Of a stretch of 64,000 nucleotides of DNA, positions 26,685 to 36,055 are shown one piece after another. The stretch covers positions 2,294,001-2,358,000 of the forward strand of contig NZ_JBANDL010000002.1 in NCBI RefSeq assembly GCF_037027445.1, read 5' to 3'. Position 1 is the first letter of the stretch. Each line of letters begins with the position of its first letter. The DNA is from Lysobacter firmicutimachus. GTDB taxonomy: Bacteria; Pseudomonadota; Gammaproteobacteria; Xanthomonadales; Xanthomonadaceae. Position numbers and translations under genes: made by a program. The notes under the pieces are model-generated. The model was not told the origin of the DNA. It saw only the letters and a program-made list of their open reading frames with translations, and made no database searches.

Positions 26685-27540
26685 GTCTCCCCGCCGCGCG
26701 CCCGCGACTGCCGCCGCGACGGCGGGGCGGGCACTGCGCACGGCGTTCCTGTTGGCCCTGGCGGCGTTCGCCGTCGGCGGCTGCAACCGGCTGACCTTCG
26801 TCAAGCCGAACATGGAGCGCAAGGGCTTCACTCAGACTTCGATCGATTACGAAGTGGGCGACAAGCGCGAGTTTTCCGGCGCGCGCGCCGCCGCCGGCCC
26901 GATCCAGGCCGCGCAGCGCTACCTCTCGCTCGGCGAGCGCGACAAGGCCGCGGCCGAGCTCAAGCAGGCGGTCAAGCTCGATCCCAAGTCGGCCGAGGCC
27001 TACAGCCTGATGGCGTTGATGGCCGAGCAGGCCGGCGACAACGCCAAGGCCGGCGGCTACTACCGCAAGGCCGCCGAGCTGGCGCCCGATCGCGGCGCCG
27101 CGCTCAACAACTACGGCGTCTGGCTGTGCGCCAACGGCCGCGCCAGCGAAGCGATGGGCTGGTTCGACCGTACCCTGGCCGACCCGCGCTATCCGACGCC
27201 CGCGGTGGCATTGGCCAACAGCGGCGCCTGCGCCGATCAGATCGGCCAGGGCGAGCGCGCCGACCGCGACCTGCGTTTGGCGCTGAGCCTGGACCCGAAC
27301 AGCGCGATGGCGTTGAGCGCGATGGCCAAGCGCCAGTTGCGCCTGGGCCATGCCTTCGAAGCGCGCGCATTTTCTGAACGCCGGCTGGCGCTCCAGCCGG
27401 TTTCGGCTGAAGCGCTGATGACTGCGTCACAGATCGAAGAAAAACTCGGCGACACGGCTGCCGCCGCGAGATACGTTCAGCGACTGAGGGCGGAGTTCCC
27501 TGACGCGCAGGGCTCCGGATTGGGGGATGGCGGTAGGTGA
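26671..27540 (+). CDS. pilF: Type IV pilus biogenesis lipoprotein PilF/PilW
   Basis: A 289-residue lipoprotein. The signal sequence ends in a lipobox VGGC (Cys at residue 38), followed by four to six TPR repeats (for example [21 protein letters not shown] and [19 protein letters not shown]). PilF/PilW pilots the PilQ secretin to the outer membrane in type IV pilus assembly. It overlaps the end of rlmN by 14 bp and the start of rodZ by one base, so it is part of a tightly packed operon. Confidence 0.9.
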   Translation: MPQPESPRRAPATAAATAGRALRTAFLLALAAFAVGGCNRLTFVKPNMERKGFTQTSIDYEVGDKREFSGARAAAGPIQAAQRYLSLGERDKAAAELKQAVKLDPKSAEAYSLMALMAEQAGDNAKAGGYYRKAAELAPDRGAALNNYGVWLCANGRASEAMGWFDRTLADPRYPTPAVALANSGACADQIGQGERADRDLRLALSLDPNSAMALSAMAKRQLRLGHAFEARAFSERRLALQPVSAEALMTASQIEEKLGDTAAAARYVQRLRAEFPDAQGSGLGDGGR

Positions 27541-28358
27541 TGATGCAGTCGAACGAATTCGCGCCTGACGTCGGCGGAAGCTGCGGCGCGCGTCTGAAAC
27601 AGGCCCGTATCGCAGCGGGGCTGTCCATCGAGGACGTCGCGACGCGCTTGAGGATGCCGGCCCGCGTGGTGCAATCGCTGGAAACCGACGACGTCGCCCG
27701 ACTCGGCGCGCCGGTGTTCGTGCGCGGCCAGCTGCGCAGCTACGCACGCCTGGTCGGCATCGACCTGGAAGACCAGCTCGCCGCGACTCCGCTGGCGTCG
27801 ACCGCGCCGTCCGAACTCGTCAGCCACACCCACACCCCGCGCTATCGCCGGGTGTTCGAGCAAACCACCCGCCGCGCCATCTATATCGTGCTGACCGCGG
27901 CGATCGCGGTGCCGGTGGTGATTGCGACCCGTCCGCACCTGGGCAACCAGGTCGCGGTGCAGTCGCTGGAAATGCCGGCCATGCCGGCCGGTGCCGACGC
28001 CGCCCAGGCGCAGCATCCGGCCACGGCGCAGGCGCCGCAGCGCACGCCGCTGATCGCCTCGATCGCGCCCTTGCCCGCGGCAGTGCCGGCGCAGAAGACC
28101 CTGACCCTGAACTTCACCGGCGAAAGCTGGATCCAGGTGCGCAGCGGCGACGGCCGGGTGCTCGACGAGGGCACCGTGCAGGCCGGCCAGACCCGTAGCT
28201 ACGAACTCGCCGAGATCGGCTACGTGAAGCTCGGCAACGTGCCGGGCGTGGAAGTGCGCAAGGCGGGCGAGGCGGTCGATCTGGCTCCGTTCAGCCGCGG
28301 AAGCGTGGCCCGCTTTACGCTATCCTCTGACGGTTCCCTCGCGCCGGCCTCGAACTGA
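27540..28358 (+). CDS. rodZ: RodZ-like cytoskeletal membrane protein
   Basis: A 272-residue protein: a cytoplasmic Xre-type helix-turn-helix (LKQARIAAGLSIEDVATRLR, then VVQSLETDDV), one transmembrane segment (about 112-130), a Pro/Ala linker, and a C-terminal beta domain of the DUF4115 kind (LTLNFTGESWIQVRSGDGRV). RodZ links MreB to the cell-wall elongation machine. The ATG overlaps the pilF stop (TGATG); a second ATG follows directly. The layout matches the position of rodZ between pilF and yfgM in related genomes. Confidence 0.87.
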   Translation: MMQSNEFAPDVGGSCGARLKQARIAAGLSIEDVATRLRMPARVVQSLETDDVARLGAPVFVRGQLRSYARLVGIDLEDQLAATPLASTAPSELVSHTHTPRYRRVFEQTTRRAIYIVLTAAIAVPVVIATRPHLGNQVAVQSLEMPAMPAGADAAQAQHPATAQAPQRTPLIASIAPLPAAVPAQKTLTLNFTGESWIQVRSGDGRVLDEGTVQAGQTRSYELAEIGYVKLGNVPGVEVRKAGEAVDLAPFSRGSVARFTLSSDGSLAPASN

Positions 28359-28463
28359 GCCGCGCTGCGGGGTTGCGACCATCGCCGGCCCGCGCGGGCC
28401 GGTTCCCATTGACTCTGGCCGCGCCCGCCCGGGCGGGGCCCTTGCACGGCGGCGTACGGCCTA

Positions 28464-29093
28464 ATGGCAATTGACGATCTGCTCGACGAACACGAACAAA
28501 GCGAACGCGTACTGGCCTGGCTGCGCGCGAACGGCGCGGCCCTGATCGGCGGCGTCGCCCTCGGCCTGGCCGCGATCGGCGGCTGGAAGTGGTGGGGCAA
28601 CCACCAGCTCGAACAGCACACGCGCACCGCCAACCAGTTCCAGACCGCGGTCGACGCGATCGAAGCCAAGGACAAGACCGCGGCCGCCAAGGTCAAGGCG
28701 CTGCCGGCGGGCATGTACCAGACCCTGGCGGCGCTGGACCTGGCCAAGAACCAGATCGAAGCCGGTCAGCGCGATGCCGCCGTCGCCACCTTGAAGGCGA
28801 TCAAGACCGACGACGCCGCCGTCGCCGAGATCGTCAACCAGCGCCTGGCGCGGTTGCTGATCGACGCCAAGCAGCCGGCCGAAGCGCTCAAGCTGCTGGC
28901 CAAGTCGCAGTCGCCGATGGCGATCGAAGTCCGCGGCGACGCCCAGTTCGCGCTCGGCAAGGCCGAGCTGGCGCGCACCGAATACAGCGCCGCCCTGGCC
29001 AAGCTCGACGCCGAATCGCCGCGTCGCCGCCTGCTCGAACTCAAGCTCACCGAAGCCGGCGGCACGCCGGTCAAGCCCGAGGCCAAGTCTTGA
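28464..29093 (+). CDS. yfgM: YfgM-like tetratricopeptide membrane protein
   Basis: A 209-residue protein with an N-terminal cytoplasmic stub (MAIDDLLDEHEQSERVLAWL), one membrane segment (about 28-45, ALIGGVALGLAAIGGWKWW) and periplasmic TPR helices. This is the YfgM form; in E. coli YfgM associates with SecYEG and the chaperone PpiD. Its stop overlaps the bamB start by one base (TGATG), matching the conserved yfgM-bamB pair. Confidence 0.9.
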   Translation: MAIDDLLDEHEQSERVLAWLRANGAALIGGVALGLAAIGGWKWWGNHQLEQHTRTANQFQTAVDAIEAKDKTAAAKVKALPAGMYQTLAALDLAKNQIEAGQRDAAVATLKAIKTDDAAVAEIVNQRLARLLIDAKQPAEALKLLAKSQSPMAIEVRGDAQFALGKAELARTEYSAALAKLDAESPRRRLLELKLTEAGGTPVKPEAKS

Positions 29094-30340
29094 TGAAGTA
29101 CGTTAATGCGGGTGGTTCGCCGTCGTTTTCCCCGGCTCGTAACGTCGCCCGCTTCGCCGCCGTCGCCTTGTGCGCGGTGGCGTTGAGCGGCTGCTCGACG
29201 GTCAAGGGCTGGTTCGGCGGCGGCAAGAAGGACGACGGCAAGCCCAATGAGCCGACCGAGCTCACCGACATCACGCCCAGCGTCAAGGTCGACAAGATCT
29301 GGTCGGTCAACGCCGGCAAGGGCGAAGACCGGATCGGCGTGCGCCAGGGCCCGGCCGTGGCCGACGGCCGCGTCTACGCTGCGGCGATCAAGGGCGGCGT
29401 GCACGCCTACGACCTGCAGACCGGCAAGGAAGTCTGGCACTACGTGCCCAAGCGCGAAGACAAGGACAAGAAGGACAAGGACATCCGTCTGTCCGGCGGC
29501 CCCGGCGCGGGCGACGGCCTGGTCGTGATCGGCGGCCTGGACGGCGAAGTGATCGCGCTCGACGCGGCCACCGGCGCCGAAAAGTGGAAGGCCAAGGTCT
29601 CCAACGAGGTCATCGCCGCGCCGACGATCGGCCTGGGCATGGTGTTCGTGCGTTCCAACGACGGCCGCGTCACCGCCTTCGACGCCGCCAGCGGCGAACG
29701 CCGCTGGTTCTGGAGCCATGAAGTGCCGATGCTGTCGGTGCGCGGCAACGCCTCGCCGACCCTGGGCCCGGGCTACGTTTTCGTCGGCAACGACGACGGC
29801 ACCCTCAACGCGCTGGCCGCCAACGACGGCCGCCCGACCTGGGACGCGCCGGTGGCGCTGCCGGAAGGCCGCAGCGAACTGGACCGCATGGCCGACGTCG
29901 ACGGCGCCCCGGTGCTGGAAGGCGCGGTCCTTTACGCCACCAGCTTCAAGAAGCGCACCGTCGCCATCGACGCGCCCAGCGGCCGCCCGATCTGGGTCAG
30001 CGACCACGGCGGCGTCGGCCGTCTCGGCGTCGGCAGCGACCGCCTGATCGTGGCCGATCCGACCGGCCTGGTGTTCGGCCTCGACAAGGCCAGCGGCAGC
30101 GCCCTGTGGCAGCAGCCCTCCCTGGCGCGCCGCAACCTGTCCGGCGCCGCGGTGCAGGGCGACTACGCGGTGGTCGGCGACTACGACGGCTACATTCACT
30201 GGCTCAAGCTCGACACTGGCGAATTCGCCGCCCGTGCCCGGGTCGGCGGCAAGGCCCTGCGCGCCAACCCGGTCGTCGTCGACGGCGTGCTGGTGGTGCA
30301 GAACGTCGAAGGCGAGCTGACGGCGTTCAAGTTGCAGTAA
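29093..30340 (+). CDS. bamB: Outer membrane assembly lipoprotein BamB
   Basis: A 415-residue lipoprotein with lipobox LSGC (Cys about 34) and a PQQ-like beta-propeller. Repeats such as VYAAAIKGGVHAYDLQTGKE, DGLVVIGGLDGEVIALDAAT and FVGNDDGTLNALAANDGRP mark the blades. An unusual Lys/Asp-rich insert (KREDKDKKDKDIRL) sits in the first blades. BamB is the scaffold lipoprotein of the BAM complex that inserts outer-membrane proteins. The start overlaps the yfgM stop. Confidence 0.95.
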   Translation: MKYVNAGGSPSFSPARNVARFAAVALCAVALSGCSTVKGWFGGGKKDDGKPNEPTELTDITPSVKVDKIWSVNAGKGEDRIGVRQGPAVADGRVYAAAIKGGVHAYDLQTGKEVWHYVPKREDKDKKDKDIRLSGGPGAGDGLVVIGGLDGEVIALDAATGAEKWKAKVSNEVIAAPTIGLGMVFVRSNDGRVTAFDAASGERRWFWSHEVPMLSVRGNASPTLGPGYVFVGNDDGTLNALAANDGRPTWDAPVALPEGRSELDRMADVDGAPVLEGAVLYATSFKKRTVAIDAPSGRPIWVSDHGGVGRLGVGSDRLIVADPTGLVFGLDKASGSALWQQPSLARRNLSGAAVQGDYAVVGDYDGYIHWLKLDTGEFAARARVGGKALRANPVVVDGVLVVQNVEGELTAFKLQ

Positions 30341-30350
30341 AGCCGGGAGT

Positions 30351-30616
30351 AGGGATTCGGGATCTGGGATTCGATGGGGTCCCGCCGAGTTTCTGATCTG
30401 GCGCAAGGGCCCGGGTCGGCGCAGCCGGTCCGGGCCTTCGGCTTTTCTGGAGCCGGGATTTGGCGCCGGCCAGCCGGCCTGCCGCTTTACGAATTCCGAA
30501 TCCCAAATCCCCAATCCCCGCCGTTCTGGCACTATTGCACCCTCCGTAGGCTTCGCAGCTCTGAGCGGCGGCATCGCCGCCTCTCGCGAATCCCGAATCC
30601 CAAATCCCCAATTTCG
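30351..30616. repeat. Heptad-repeat block before der
   Basis: GGATTCG/GGATCTG units at 30351-30373 face inverted units at 30491-30520 and again at 30588-30616 (AATCCCG, AATCCCA, AATCCCC). The block fills most of the 287-bp gap between bamB and der, leaving little room for other signals. Confidence 0.8.
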
Positions 30617-30627
30617 GCTCCAAACAC

Positions 30628-32028
30628 ATGCTCCCGCTCGTCGCCCTCGTTGGCCGGCCCAACGTCGGAAAATCCACCTTGTTCAATGCGCTGACGCGCA
30701 GCCGCGACGCGCTCGTCCACGACGAGCCGGGGGTGACCCGCGATCGCCACTACGGCGTGTGCCGGCCGGAGGGCCAGCGCCCGTTCGCGGTGGTCGACAC
30801 CGGCGGCATCGCCGGCGAGGACGAGGGCTTGGCCGGCGCGACCGCGCGCCAGGCGCGCGCCGCGGCCGAGGAAGCCGATCTGGTCCTGTTCGTGGTCGAC
30901 GGACGCGAGGGCGCCTCGGCGCTGGACGACGAGATCCTGGCCTGGCTGCGCAAGACCGCGCGGCCGACCCTGCTGGTGGTCAACAAGACCGACGGCATCG
31001 ACGCGCGCGAGGCGATCAACGACTTCGCCCGCTACGGCATCCGCGACGCGATCGCGGTGTCCTCGGCACACCGGCAGGGCTTGGACGAGCTGTTGAGCGA
31101 AGTGCTGGGCCGCCTGCCCGAGGAAGGCAGCGCGACCGAACTCGACAACGACCCCGCGCGCATCCGCGTCGCCTTCATCGGCCGCCCCAACGTCGGCAAG
31201 TCGACCCTGGTCAACCGCCTGCTCGGCGAGGAGCGGATGATCGCTTCCGACGTGCCGGGCACCACCCGCGACTCGGTCGCGATCGACATGGAGCGCGACG
31301 GCCGCCTGTACCGGCTGGTCGACACCGCCGGCGTGCGGCGCAAGTCCAAGGTCGAGGAGGCGGTGGAGAAGTTCTCGATCATCAAGACCCTGCAGGCGAT
31401 CGAGCAGTGCCAGGTCGCGGTGGTCATGCTCGACGCCGGCGAAGGCGTCACCGACCAGGACGCCAGCGTGCTCGGCTACGCGCTCGACTCCGGCCGCGCG
31501 CTGGTGATCGCGGTCAACAAGTGGGACGGGCAGACCGAGTACCAGCGCCAGCAGACCGAGAACCTGCTGCGCCGCAAGCTGGCCTTCGTCGAATGGGCCG
31601 AGCCGGTGCGGATCAGCGCCAAACACGGCTCCGGCCTGCGCGAGCTGTTCGCCGCGATCCATCGCGCGCACGCCTCGGCGACCACCGAGATCGGCACCAG
31701 CGAAGTGACCAAGGCCCTGGAAATCGCCTACGAAAGCAATCCGCCGCCGGTGGTGCGCGGGCACGTGGCCAAGCTGCGCTTCGCCCATCCGGCCGGCACC
31801 AATCCGCCGACCTTCGTCGTCCACGGCACCCGCCTGCGCACCCTGGCCGACAGCTACAAGCGTTATCTGGAGAACTTCTTCCGCAAGCGCTTCAAGCTGG
31901 TCGGCACGCCGGTGCGGTTCGTGTTCAAGGACAGCAGCAACCCGTACGAAGGCAAGAAGAACGTGCTGACCGAGCGCCAGGTGGCGAAGAAGCGGCGTCT
32001 GATCCGCCACGTCAAGCGCGGCAAGTAA
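30628..32028 (+). CDS. der: Ribosome biogenesis GTPase Der (EngA)
   Basis: A 466-residue protein with two tandem GTPase domains and a C-terminal KH-like domain. G1 motifs GRPNVGKST occur at about residues 8 and 187, DTGGI and DTAGV are the G3 motifs, and NKTD and NKWD the G4 motifs. Der acts in assembly of the 50S subunit. A terminator follows 20 bp after the stop, ending the ndk-to-der cluster. Confidence 0.97.
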   Translation: MLPLVALVGRPNVGKSTLFNALTRSRDALVHDEPGVTRDRHYGVCRPEGQRPFAVVDTGGIAGEDEGLAGATARQARAAAEEADLVLFVVDGREGASALDDEILAWLRKTARPTLLVVNKTDGIDAREAINDFARYGIRDAIAVSSAHRQGLDELLSEVLGRLPEEGSATELDNDPARIRVAFIGRPNVGKSTLVNRLLGEERMIASDVPGTTRDSVAIDMERDGRLYRLVDTAGVRRKSKVEEAVEKFSIIKTLQAIEQCQVAVVMLDAGEGVTDQDASVLGYALDSGRALVIAVNKWDGQTEYQRQQTENLLRRKLAFVEWAEPVRISAKHGSGLRELFAAIHRAHASATTEIGTSEVTKALEIAYESNPPPVVRGHVAKLRFAHPAGTNPPTFVVHGTRLRTLADSYKRYLENFFRKRFKLVGTPVRFVFKDSSNPYEGKKNVLTERQVAKKRRLIRHVKRGK

Positions 32029-32046
32029 GCGGGGCCGCATCGCCGC

Positions 32047-32080
32047 AAAAGCCCCGCCATCGCGCGGGGTTTTTCTTTTC
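32047..32080 (+). terminator. Intrinsic terminator after der
   Basis: AGCCCCGC and GCGGGGTT form the stem around a short loop, followed by TTTTCTTTTC. Position and U-tract are typical of a rho-independent terminator. Confidence 0.9.
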
Positions 32081-32155
32081 GGCGCGGACTGGGGCGGCGC
32101 CGGCGCCGCGCACCGCAGGCAGAATGGAACCGTCGCCGCCGCAGGCCCCGTCTCC

Positions 32156-32746
32156 ATGCCGATCGAGCGTTCCGAACTGACCCTGGGCATCCTTGCCGGC
32201 GGCCGCGCCAGCCGGCTCGGCGGGCTGGACAAGGCGTGGCTGCAGCGCGAGGGCGAAGCCCAGGTGCTGCGTCTGGTGCGGCGTTTCCGCGACCGGGTCG
32301 GGGCGGTGCGGATCAGCGCCAATCGCGATCCGGGGCGCTATGCCGCGCACGGCCTGAGCGCAGTGCGCGACAACCTGAGCGACGTCGGCCCGTTCGGCGG
32401 CCTGGAGGCCTTGGCGGCCGCCTGCACGACGCCTTGGCTGTTCACTCTGCCGGTCGACGCCGTCGATGCCGGGCCGGAGTTGCTGCCGGCGCTGATCGCG
32501 GCGCAGGACGGGCAGGGCGCCTATGCGATCGACGACGACGGCGTGCAGCCGCTGTTCGCGCTGTGGCCGGCGGCGCCGCTGCGCCAGGCGCTGGCGCAGG
32601 CGGCCGACGCTCAGCGTTGGGCGGTGCGAGAGTTGCAGACCGGACTCGGCATGGCCGCGTTGCGCCTGGATGGCCTACGCTTCGGCAACCTCAACACGCC
32701 CGACGACCTGGCCGCGGCCGGTTTCGTCCCCGGTCTGGGCGATTGA
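32156..32746 (+). CDS. mobA: Molybdenum cofactor guanylyltransferase
   Basis: A 196-residue GT-A-fold nucleotidyltransferase with LAGGRASRLGGLDKAWLQ (about 13-30) as the GTP-binding signature, then ISANRDPGRYAAHG, VRDNLSDVGPFGGLEAL and PVDAVDAGPELL in the metal/acceptor region. It attaches GMP to molybdopterin, giving the bis-MGD cofactor of DMSO-reductase-type enzymes. It begins the Moco block mobA-moeA-moeB. Confidence 0.92.
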   Translation: MPIERSELTLGILAGGRASRLGGLDKAWLQREGEAQVLRLVRRFRDRVGAVRISANRDPGRYAAHGLSAVRDNLSDVGPFGGLEALAAACTTPWLFTLPVDAVDAGPELLPALIAAQDGQGAYAIDDDGVQPLFALWPAAPLRQALAQAADAQRWAVRELQTGLGMAALRLDGLRFGNLNTPDDLAAAGFVPGLGD

Positions 32747-32822
32747 ACCGGCCGCGCCGCCGCGCGTCCTCGTCGTCCTCGTCGTCCGCCCCCGATTTCC
32801 GAGATCCAGAGAATCCCGTGCC

Positions 32823-34043
32823 ATGACCGATTTCCCGACCGGGCTGTTGTTCGAGGAGGCGATGGCGATCGTCGCCGAGGTCGCCGCCGCGCATCGGCTC
32901 GATAGCGAGACCCTGTCGCTGGGGCGCAGCCACGGCCGCATCCTGGCCCGCGACGTCGACGCCGGACTGCCGCTGCCGCCGTTCGACAACAGCGCGATGG
33001 ACGGCTACGCGTTCCGTCACGCCGATCTGAGCGGCGAGCTGACCCCGCTGCAGATCGTCGGCGAGCAATTCGCCGGGCTCGCCGGCGACTGGCGGCTGGG
33101 GCCGGGCGAATGCGTGCGCATCACCACCGGGGCGCCGTTGCCGGCCGGCGCCGACACGATCGCGATCAAGGAGAACGTGCGCCTGGACGGCGAGCTGGCG
33201 CTGATTCCGGCCTGCCAGCGCGGCCACCACGTGCGTTATGCCGGCGAGGACGTGCGCGAAGGCGAACGATTGCTGCAGGCCGGGCAGGTGCTGACTCCGG
33301 CACGGGTGTCGCTGGCGGCCTCGCTGGGCCTGTCCTCGCTCGAGGTGCGGCGGCGCCCGACCGCGGCGGTGTTCACCAGCGGCGACGAACTGGTCGAACC
33401 CGGCATGCCGCTGCGCCCGGGGCAGATCTACGACAGCAACCGCGAGCTGTTGATGGGCCTGCTGCGCGCCGACGGCCTGGAGCCGACCGCCTGGCCGCGC
33501 TTGCCCGACGACCCCAGGCAGGTCGAGATCGCCTTGCGCGACGCCGCCTGCGCCTTCGATCTGGTGTTCACCTGCGGTGCGGTGTCGGCCGGGGAGAAGG
33601 ATCACATTCCGGCGGTGCTGGGCGAATTCGGCCGCATCCATCTGTGGAAGGTGCGCATGCGTCCGGGCATGCCGCTGCTGTTCGCCAGCATGGACCAGGC
33701 CCGGATGCTCGGCTTGCCGGGCAATCCGGTCTCGGTGCTGGCGACCTATCTGACTTTCGGCCGGGCCTTGGTCGATGGCTTGCAGGGCCGCAGCGAACCG
33801 CGGCCGACGCTGCGCGCGCGCCTGGTCGGCGGCATCGACAAGACTCATCCGCGGCGCGAGTTCGTGCGCGCGCGGCTGCGCAGCGACGATGCCGGGGTGC
33901 TCTGGGTCGACCCGAATCCGGCCACCGGCTCGCACCGGCTGCGTGCCGCGGCCGAGTCGGAGGCGCTGATGGTGGTGCCGGAGGGGCCGCAGCAGCTAGG
34001 CGAGGGCGCGGTGATGGAGGTTTGGCCTTACGCGCTGGGGTGA
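32823..34043 (+). CDS. moeA: Molybdopterin molybdenumtransferase
   Basis: A 406-residue MoeA. LPPFDNSAMDGYAFRHADL is the MoeA hallmark near residue 55, followed by ITTGAPLPAGADTIAIKENV, VFTSGDELVEPG, TCGAVSAGEKDH and GLPGNPVSVLATYLTF, then the C-terminal domain IV. It inserts molybdate into adenylylated molybdopterin. The start is the ATG of MTDFPTGLLF; mobA ends 76 bp upstream. Confidence 0.95.
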   Translation: MTDFPTGLLFEEAMAIVAEVAAAHRLDSETLSLGRSHGRILARDVDAGLPLPPFDNSAMDGYAFRHADLSGELTPLQIVGEQFAGLAGDWRLGPGECVRITTGAPLPAGADTIAIKENVRLDGELALIPACQRGHHVRYAGEDVREGERLLQAGQVLTPARVSLAASLGLSSLEVRRRPTAAVFTSGDELVEPGMPLRPGQIYDSNRELLMGLLRADGLEPTAWPRLPDDPRQVEIALRDAACAFDLVFTCGAVSAGEKDHIPAVLGEFGRIHLWKVRMRPGMPLLFASMDQARMLGLPGNPVSVLATYLTFGRALVDGLQGRSEPRPTLRARLVGGIDKTHPRREFVRARLRSDDAGVLWVDPNPATGSHRLRAAAESEALMVVPEGPQQLGEGAVMEVWPYALG

Positions 34044-34341
34044 GTTCGGTTCGGCAGTGTTGTGCCCTCATCCCAACCTCGCTGCCGCAAGCGGGAGGGG
34101 GGCTCTGTTCTGCGGCCGGGGCGAGTTCTGCGGTCACCGCGCCGCTGTGTTGAGAGTCCTCGCGGGAGAGAGGGCTCGGTTTCGCCGTCGGGCGAGTTCT
34201 GCACCCCCATCGGGTTGAAAGCCCTTCTCCCGCTTGCGTGAGCAGGGCAGCGAGACGAGCCGGCCCCCAACCGCCGCCCTGCGCAACGCTGCGTCCCCGC
34301 GTTTGCCTGCCGCCTCGCCCGCGAAAGCGGATAATCCGGGC
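34044..34341. repeat. Intergenic region with inverted CCGCAAGCGGGAG repeat
   Basis: The 298-bp gap between moeA and moeB carries CTGCCGCAAGCGGGAG at 34082-34097 and an inverted CTCCCGCTTGCG at 34227-34238. It also holds two short copies of GGCGAGTTCTG. No open frame with coding character is seen. The arms look like another dispersed intergenic repeat. The last 12 bases hold the moeB -10 box. Confidence 0.5.
34330..34341 (+). promoter_or_regulatory. Candidate -10 box of moeB, possible leaderless start
   Basis: GATAAT at 34330-34335 ends 6 bases before the moeB ATG, the same distance as the CATAAT box before cmk. No Shine-Dalgarno sequence fits in the gap, so the mRNA may start at the ATG. Confidence 0.45.
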
Positions 34342-35505
34342 ATGAGCATCGAACCCATCCCCGAACGGGGCGCCCCCGAGAGGATCTCTCCCGCGCAGAC
34401 GCGTGCGCGCCAGCAGGCCGGTGCGGTCCTGATCGACGTGCGCGAGGCGCACGAACGCGCTGCCGGCCAGGCCGAGCATGCGCTCGGCGTGGCCAAGGAC
34501 GCGCTGGAAGCCGATCCGCAGGCGTTCCTGCCCGATCGCGGCGCCGAGGTCGTATTGATCTGCCAGTCCGGCGCTCGCTCGCTGCGCGCCGCGCAGGCCT
34601 TGCTCGATGCCGGCTACGCGCGCGTGGCCTCGGTCGACGGCGGCACCGCCGCCTGGATCGCCGACGGACTGCCGCTGGCCGACCTGCGCCAGACCGAGGC
34701 CGAGCGCGATTTCTACGATCGCTATTCGCGCCATCTGCGCCTGCCCGAAGTCGGCGAAACCGGGCAGCGCAAGCTGCAGGCGGCGCGGGTGGCGATGGTC
34801 GGCGCCGGCGGCCTGGGCTCGCCGGCGGCGTTCTACCTGGCCGCGGCCGGGGTCGGCACGCTGGTGCTGGCCGACGACGACGTGGTCGACCGCAGCAACC
34901 TGCAGCGGCAGATCCTGCACACCGAGCAGCGCATCGGCACGAGCAAGGTCGAGTCGGCCAAGATCGCGCTGCAGGCGCTCAACCCGCGCGTGCGGGTGGA
35001 GACCTTCGCCGAACGCATCACCGCCGACAACGTCGAGCGCCTGATCGGCGCGGCCGACGTGGTGTTCGACGGCGCCGACAATTTCCCGGTGCGTTATCTG
35101 CTCAACGACGCCTGCGTCAAACTCGCCAAGCCGCTGGTGTACGGCGCGATCCATCGCTTCGAAGGCCAGGTCAGCCTGTTCGACGCCGGCCGCCATCGCG
35201 GCGAAAAACCCTGCTACCGCTGCCTGTTTCCCGAACCGCCGCCGCCGGAAGCGGCGCCCAATTGCGCCGAAGCCGGCGTGCTCGGCGTGCTGCCGGGAGT
35301 GATCGGTCTGATCCAGGCCACCGAGGTGGTCAAGCTGATCCTCGGCCTGGGCGAGCCGCTGGCCGGGCGCTTGCTGCATTTCGATGCGCTCGGCCTGCGT
35401 TTCCGCGAGACCCGCCTGCGCCCCGACCCGGATTGCCCGGTGTGCGCGGCGGGGCGCGAGTTTCCCGGCTATATCGACTATCAGGCGTTCTGCAGTGCGC
35501 ATTGA
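34342..35505 (+). CDS. moeB: Rhodanese-MoeB fusion, molybdopterin-synthase adenylyltransferase
   Basis: A 387-residue fusion. The first 110 residues are a rhodanese domain (GAVLIDVREAHERAAG, active loop ICQSGARSLRAAQ). The rest is a MoeB/ThiF adenylating domain: YSRHLRLPEVGETGQRKLQ, GAGGLGSPAAFYLAAAG, the NLQRQILHT arginine finger, DGADNFPVRYL, and zinc ligands CYRC and CPVC. MoeB adenylates MoaD; the built-in rhodanese could hand over sulfur, as MOCS3 does in animals with the reverse domain order. Its stop overlaps the next gene by 11 bp. Confidence 0.92.
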   Translation: MSIEPIPERGAPERISPAQTRARQQAGAVLIDVREAHERAAGQAEHALGVAKDALEADPQAFLPDRGAEVVLICQSGARSLRAAQALLDAGYARVASVDGGTAAWIADGLPLADLRQTEAERDFYDRYSRHLRLPEVGETGQRKLQAARVAMVGAGGLGSPAAFYLAAAGVGTLVLADDDVVDRSNLQRQILHTEQRIGTSKVESAKIALQALNPRVRVETFAERITADNVERLIGAADVVFDGADNFPVRYLLNDACVKLAKPLVYGAIHRFEGQVSLFDAGRHRGEKPCYRCLFPEPPPPEAAPNCAEAGVLGVLPGVIGLIQATEVVKLILGLGEPLAGRLLHFDALGLRFRETRLRPDPDCPVCAAGREFPGYIDYQAFCSAH

Positions 35506-36055
35506 ACGAGGCGCCCGGCTCGCCGCCTGGCTGCTGGCGGGCCTGCTGTCGTCGGCGCTGCCGGCGACCGCCCAGACGCCGTCGGCGCTGGAGCGTCTGG
35601 CCGACCTCAGCGCGCAACGCCTGCGGCTCGCCGACCAGGTCGCGGCGAGCAAGCGCCGCAGCGGCCGGCCGGTCGAAGACGCGGCGCGCGAACGCGAACA
35701 ACTCGAGCGACTCGGCCAGGCCGCCGTCGCGCGCGGCCTGCCGCACGAGGCCGCGACCGGATTTTTCCGCGCCCAGTTCGAAGCCAACAAGCTGGTCCAG
35801 TATCGCCTGCTCGGCGAGCCGCCGCGGCGCGGCGAAGCCGCGGCCGACCTGGACGCGGTCCGGGCGCGGCTGGATCGCCTCAACGGCGAACTGCTCGACG
35901 CGCTGGGCCAGGGCTTGAACGACGCCGCGCGCGCGGATTGCGCGACGCAGGCGCGGCGCGCGCGCGAGCGGGCCGCGCGCAGGCGACGACTGGACGAACT
36001 GCACCGCATCGCCTTGAGCCGCGCGCTCGGCGATCTGTGCCGGCGCGCGCCCTAA
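35495..36055 (+). CDS. Periplasmic chorismate mutase, AroQ-gamma type
   Basis: A 186-residue protein starting at a GTG inside the end of moeB. A signal peptide (LAAWLLAGLLSSALPATAQT) is followed by a helical domain of the secreted chorismate mutase class (LADLSAQRLRLADQVAASK, EREQLERLGQAAVARGLPHE, FFRAQFEANKLVQY). Such enzymes convert chorismate to prephenate outside the cytoplasm; their purpose in free-living bacteria is not clear. No other aromatic-pathway gene lies nearby, and the overlap with moeB is probably only compaction. Its stop also overlaps the convergent RidA-like gene by four bases. Confidence 0.82.
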   Translation: MRIERGARLAAWLLAGLLSSALPATAQTPSALERLADLSAQRLRLADQVAASKRRSGRPVEDAAREREQLERLGQAAVARGLPHEAATGFFRAQFEANKLVQYRLLGEPPRRGEAAADLDAVRARLDRLNGELLDALGQGLNDAARADCATQARRARERAARRRRLDELHRIALSRALGDLCRRAP

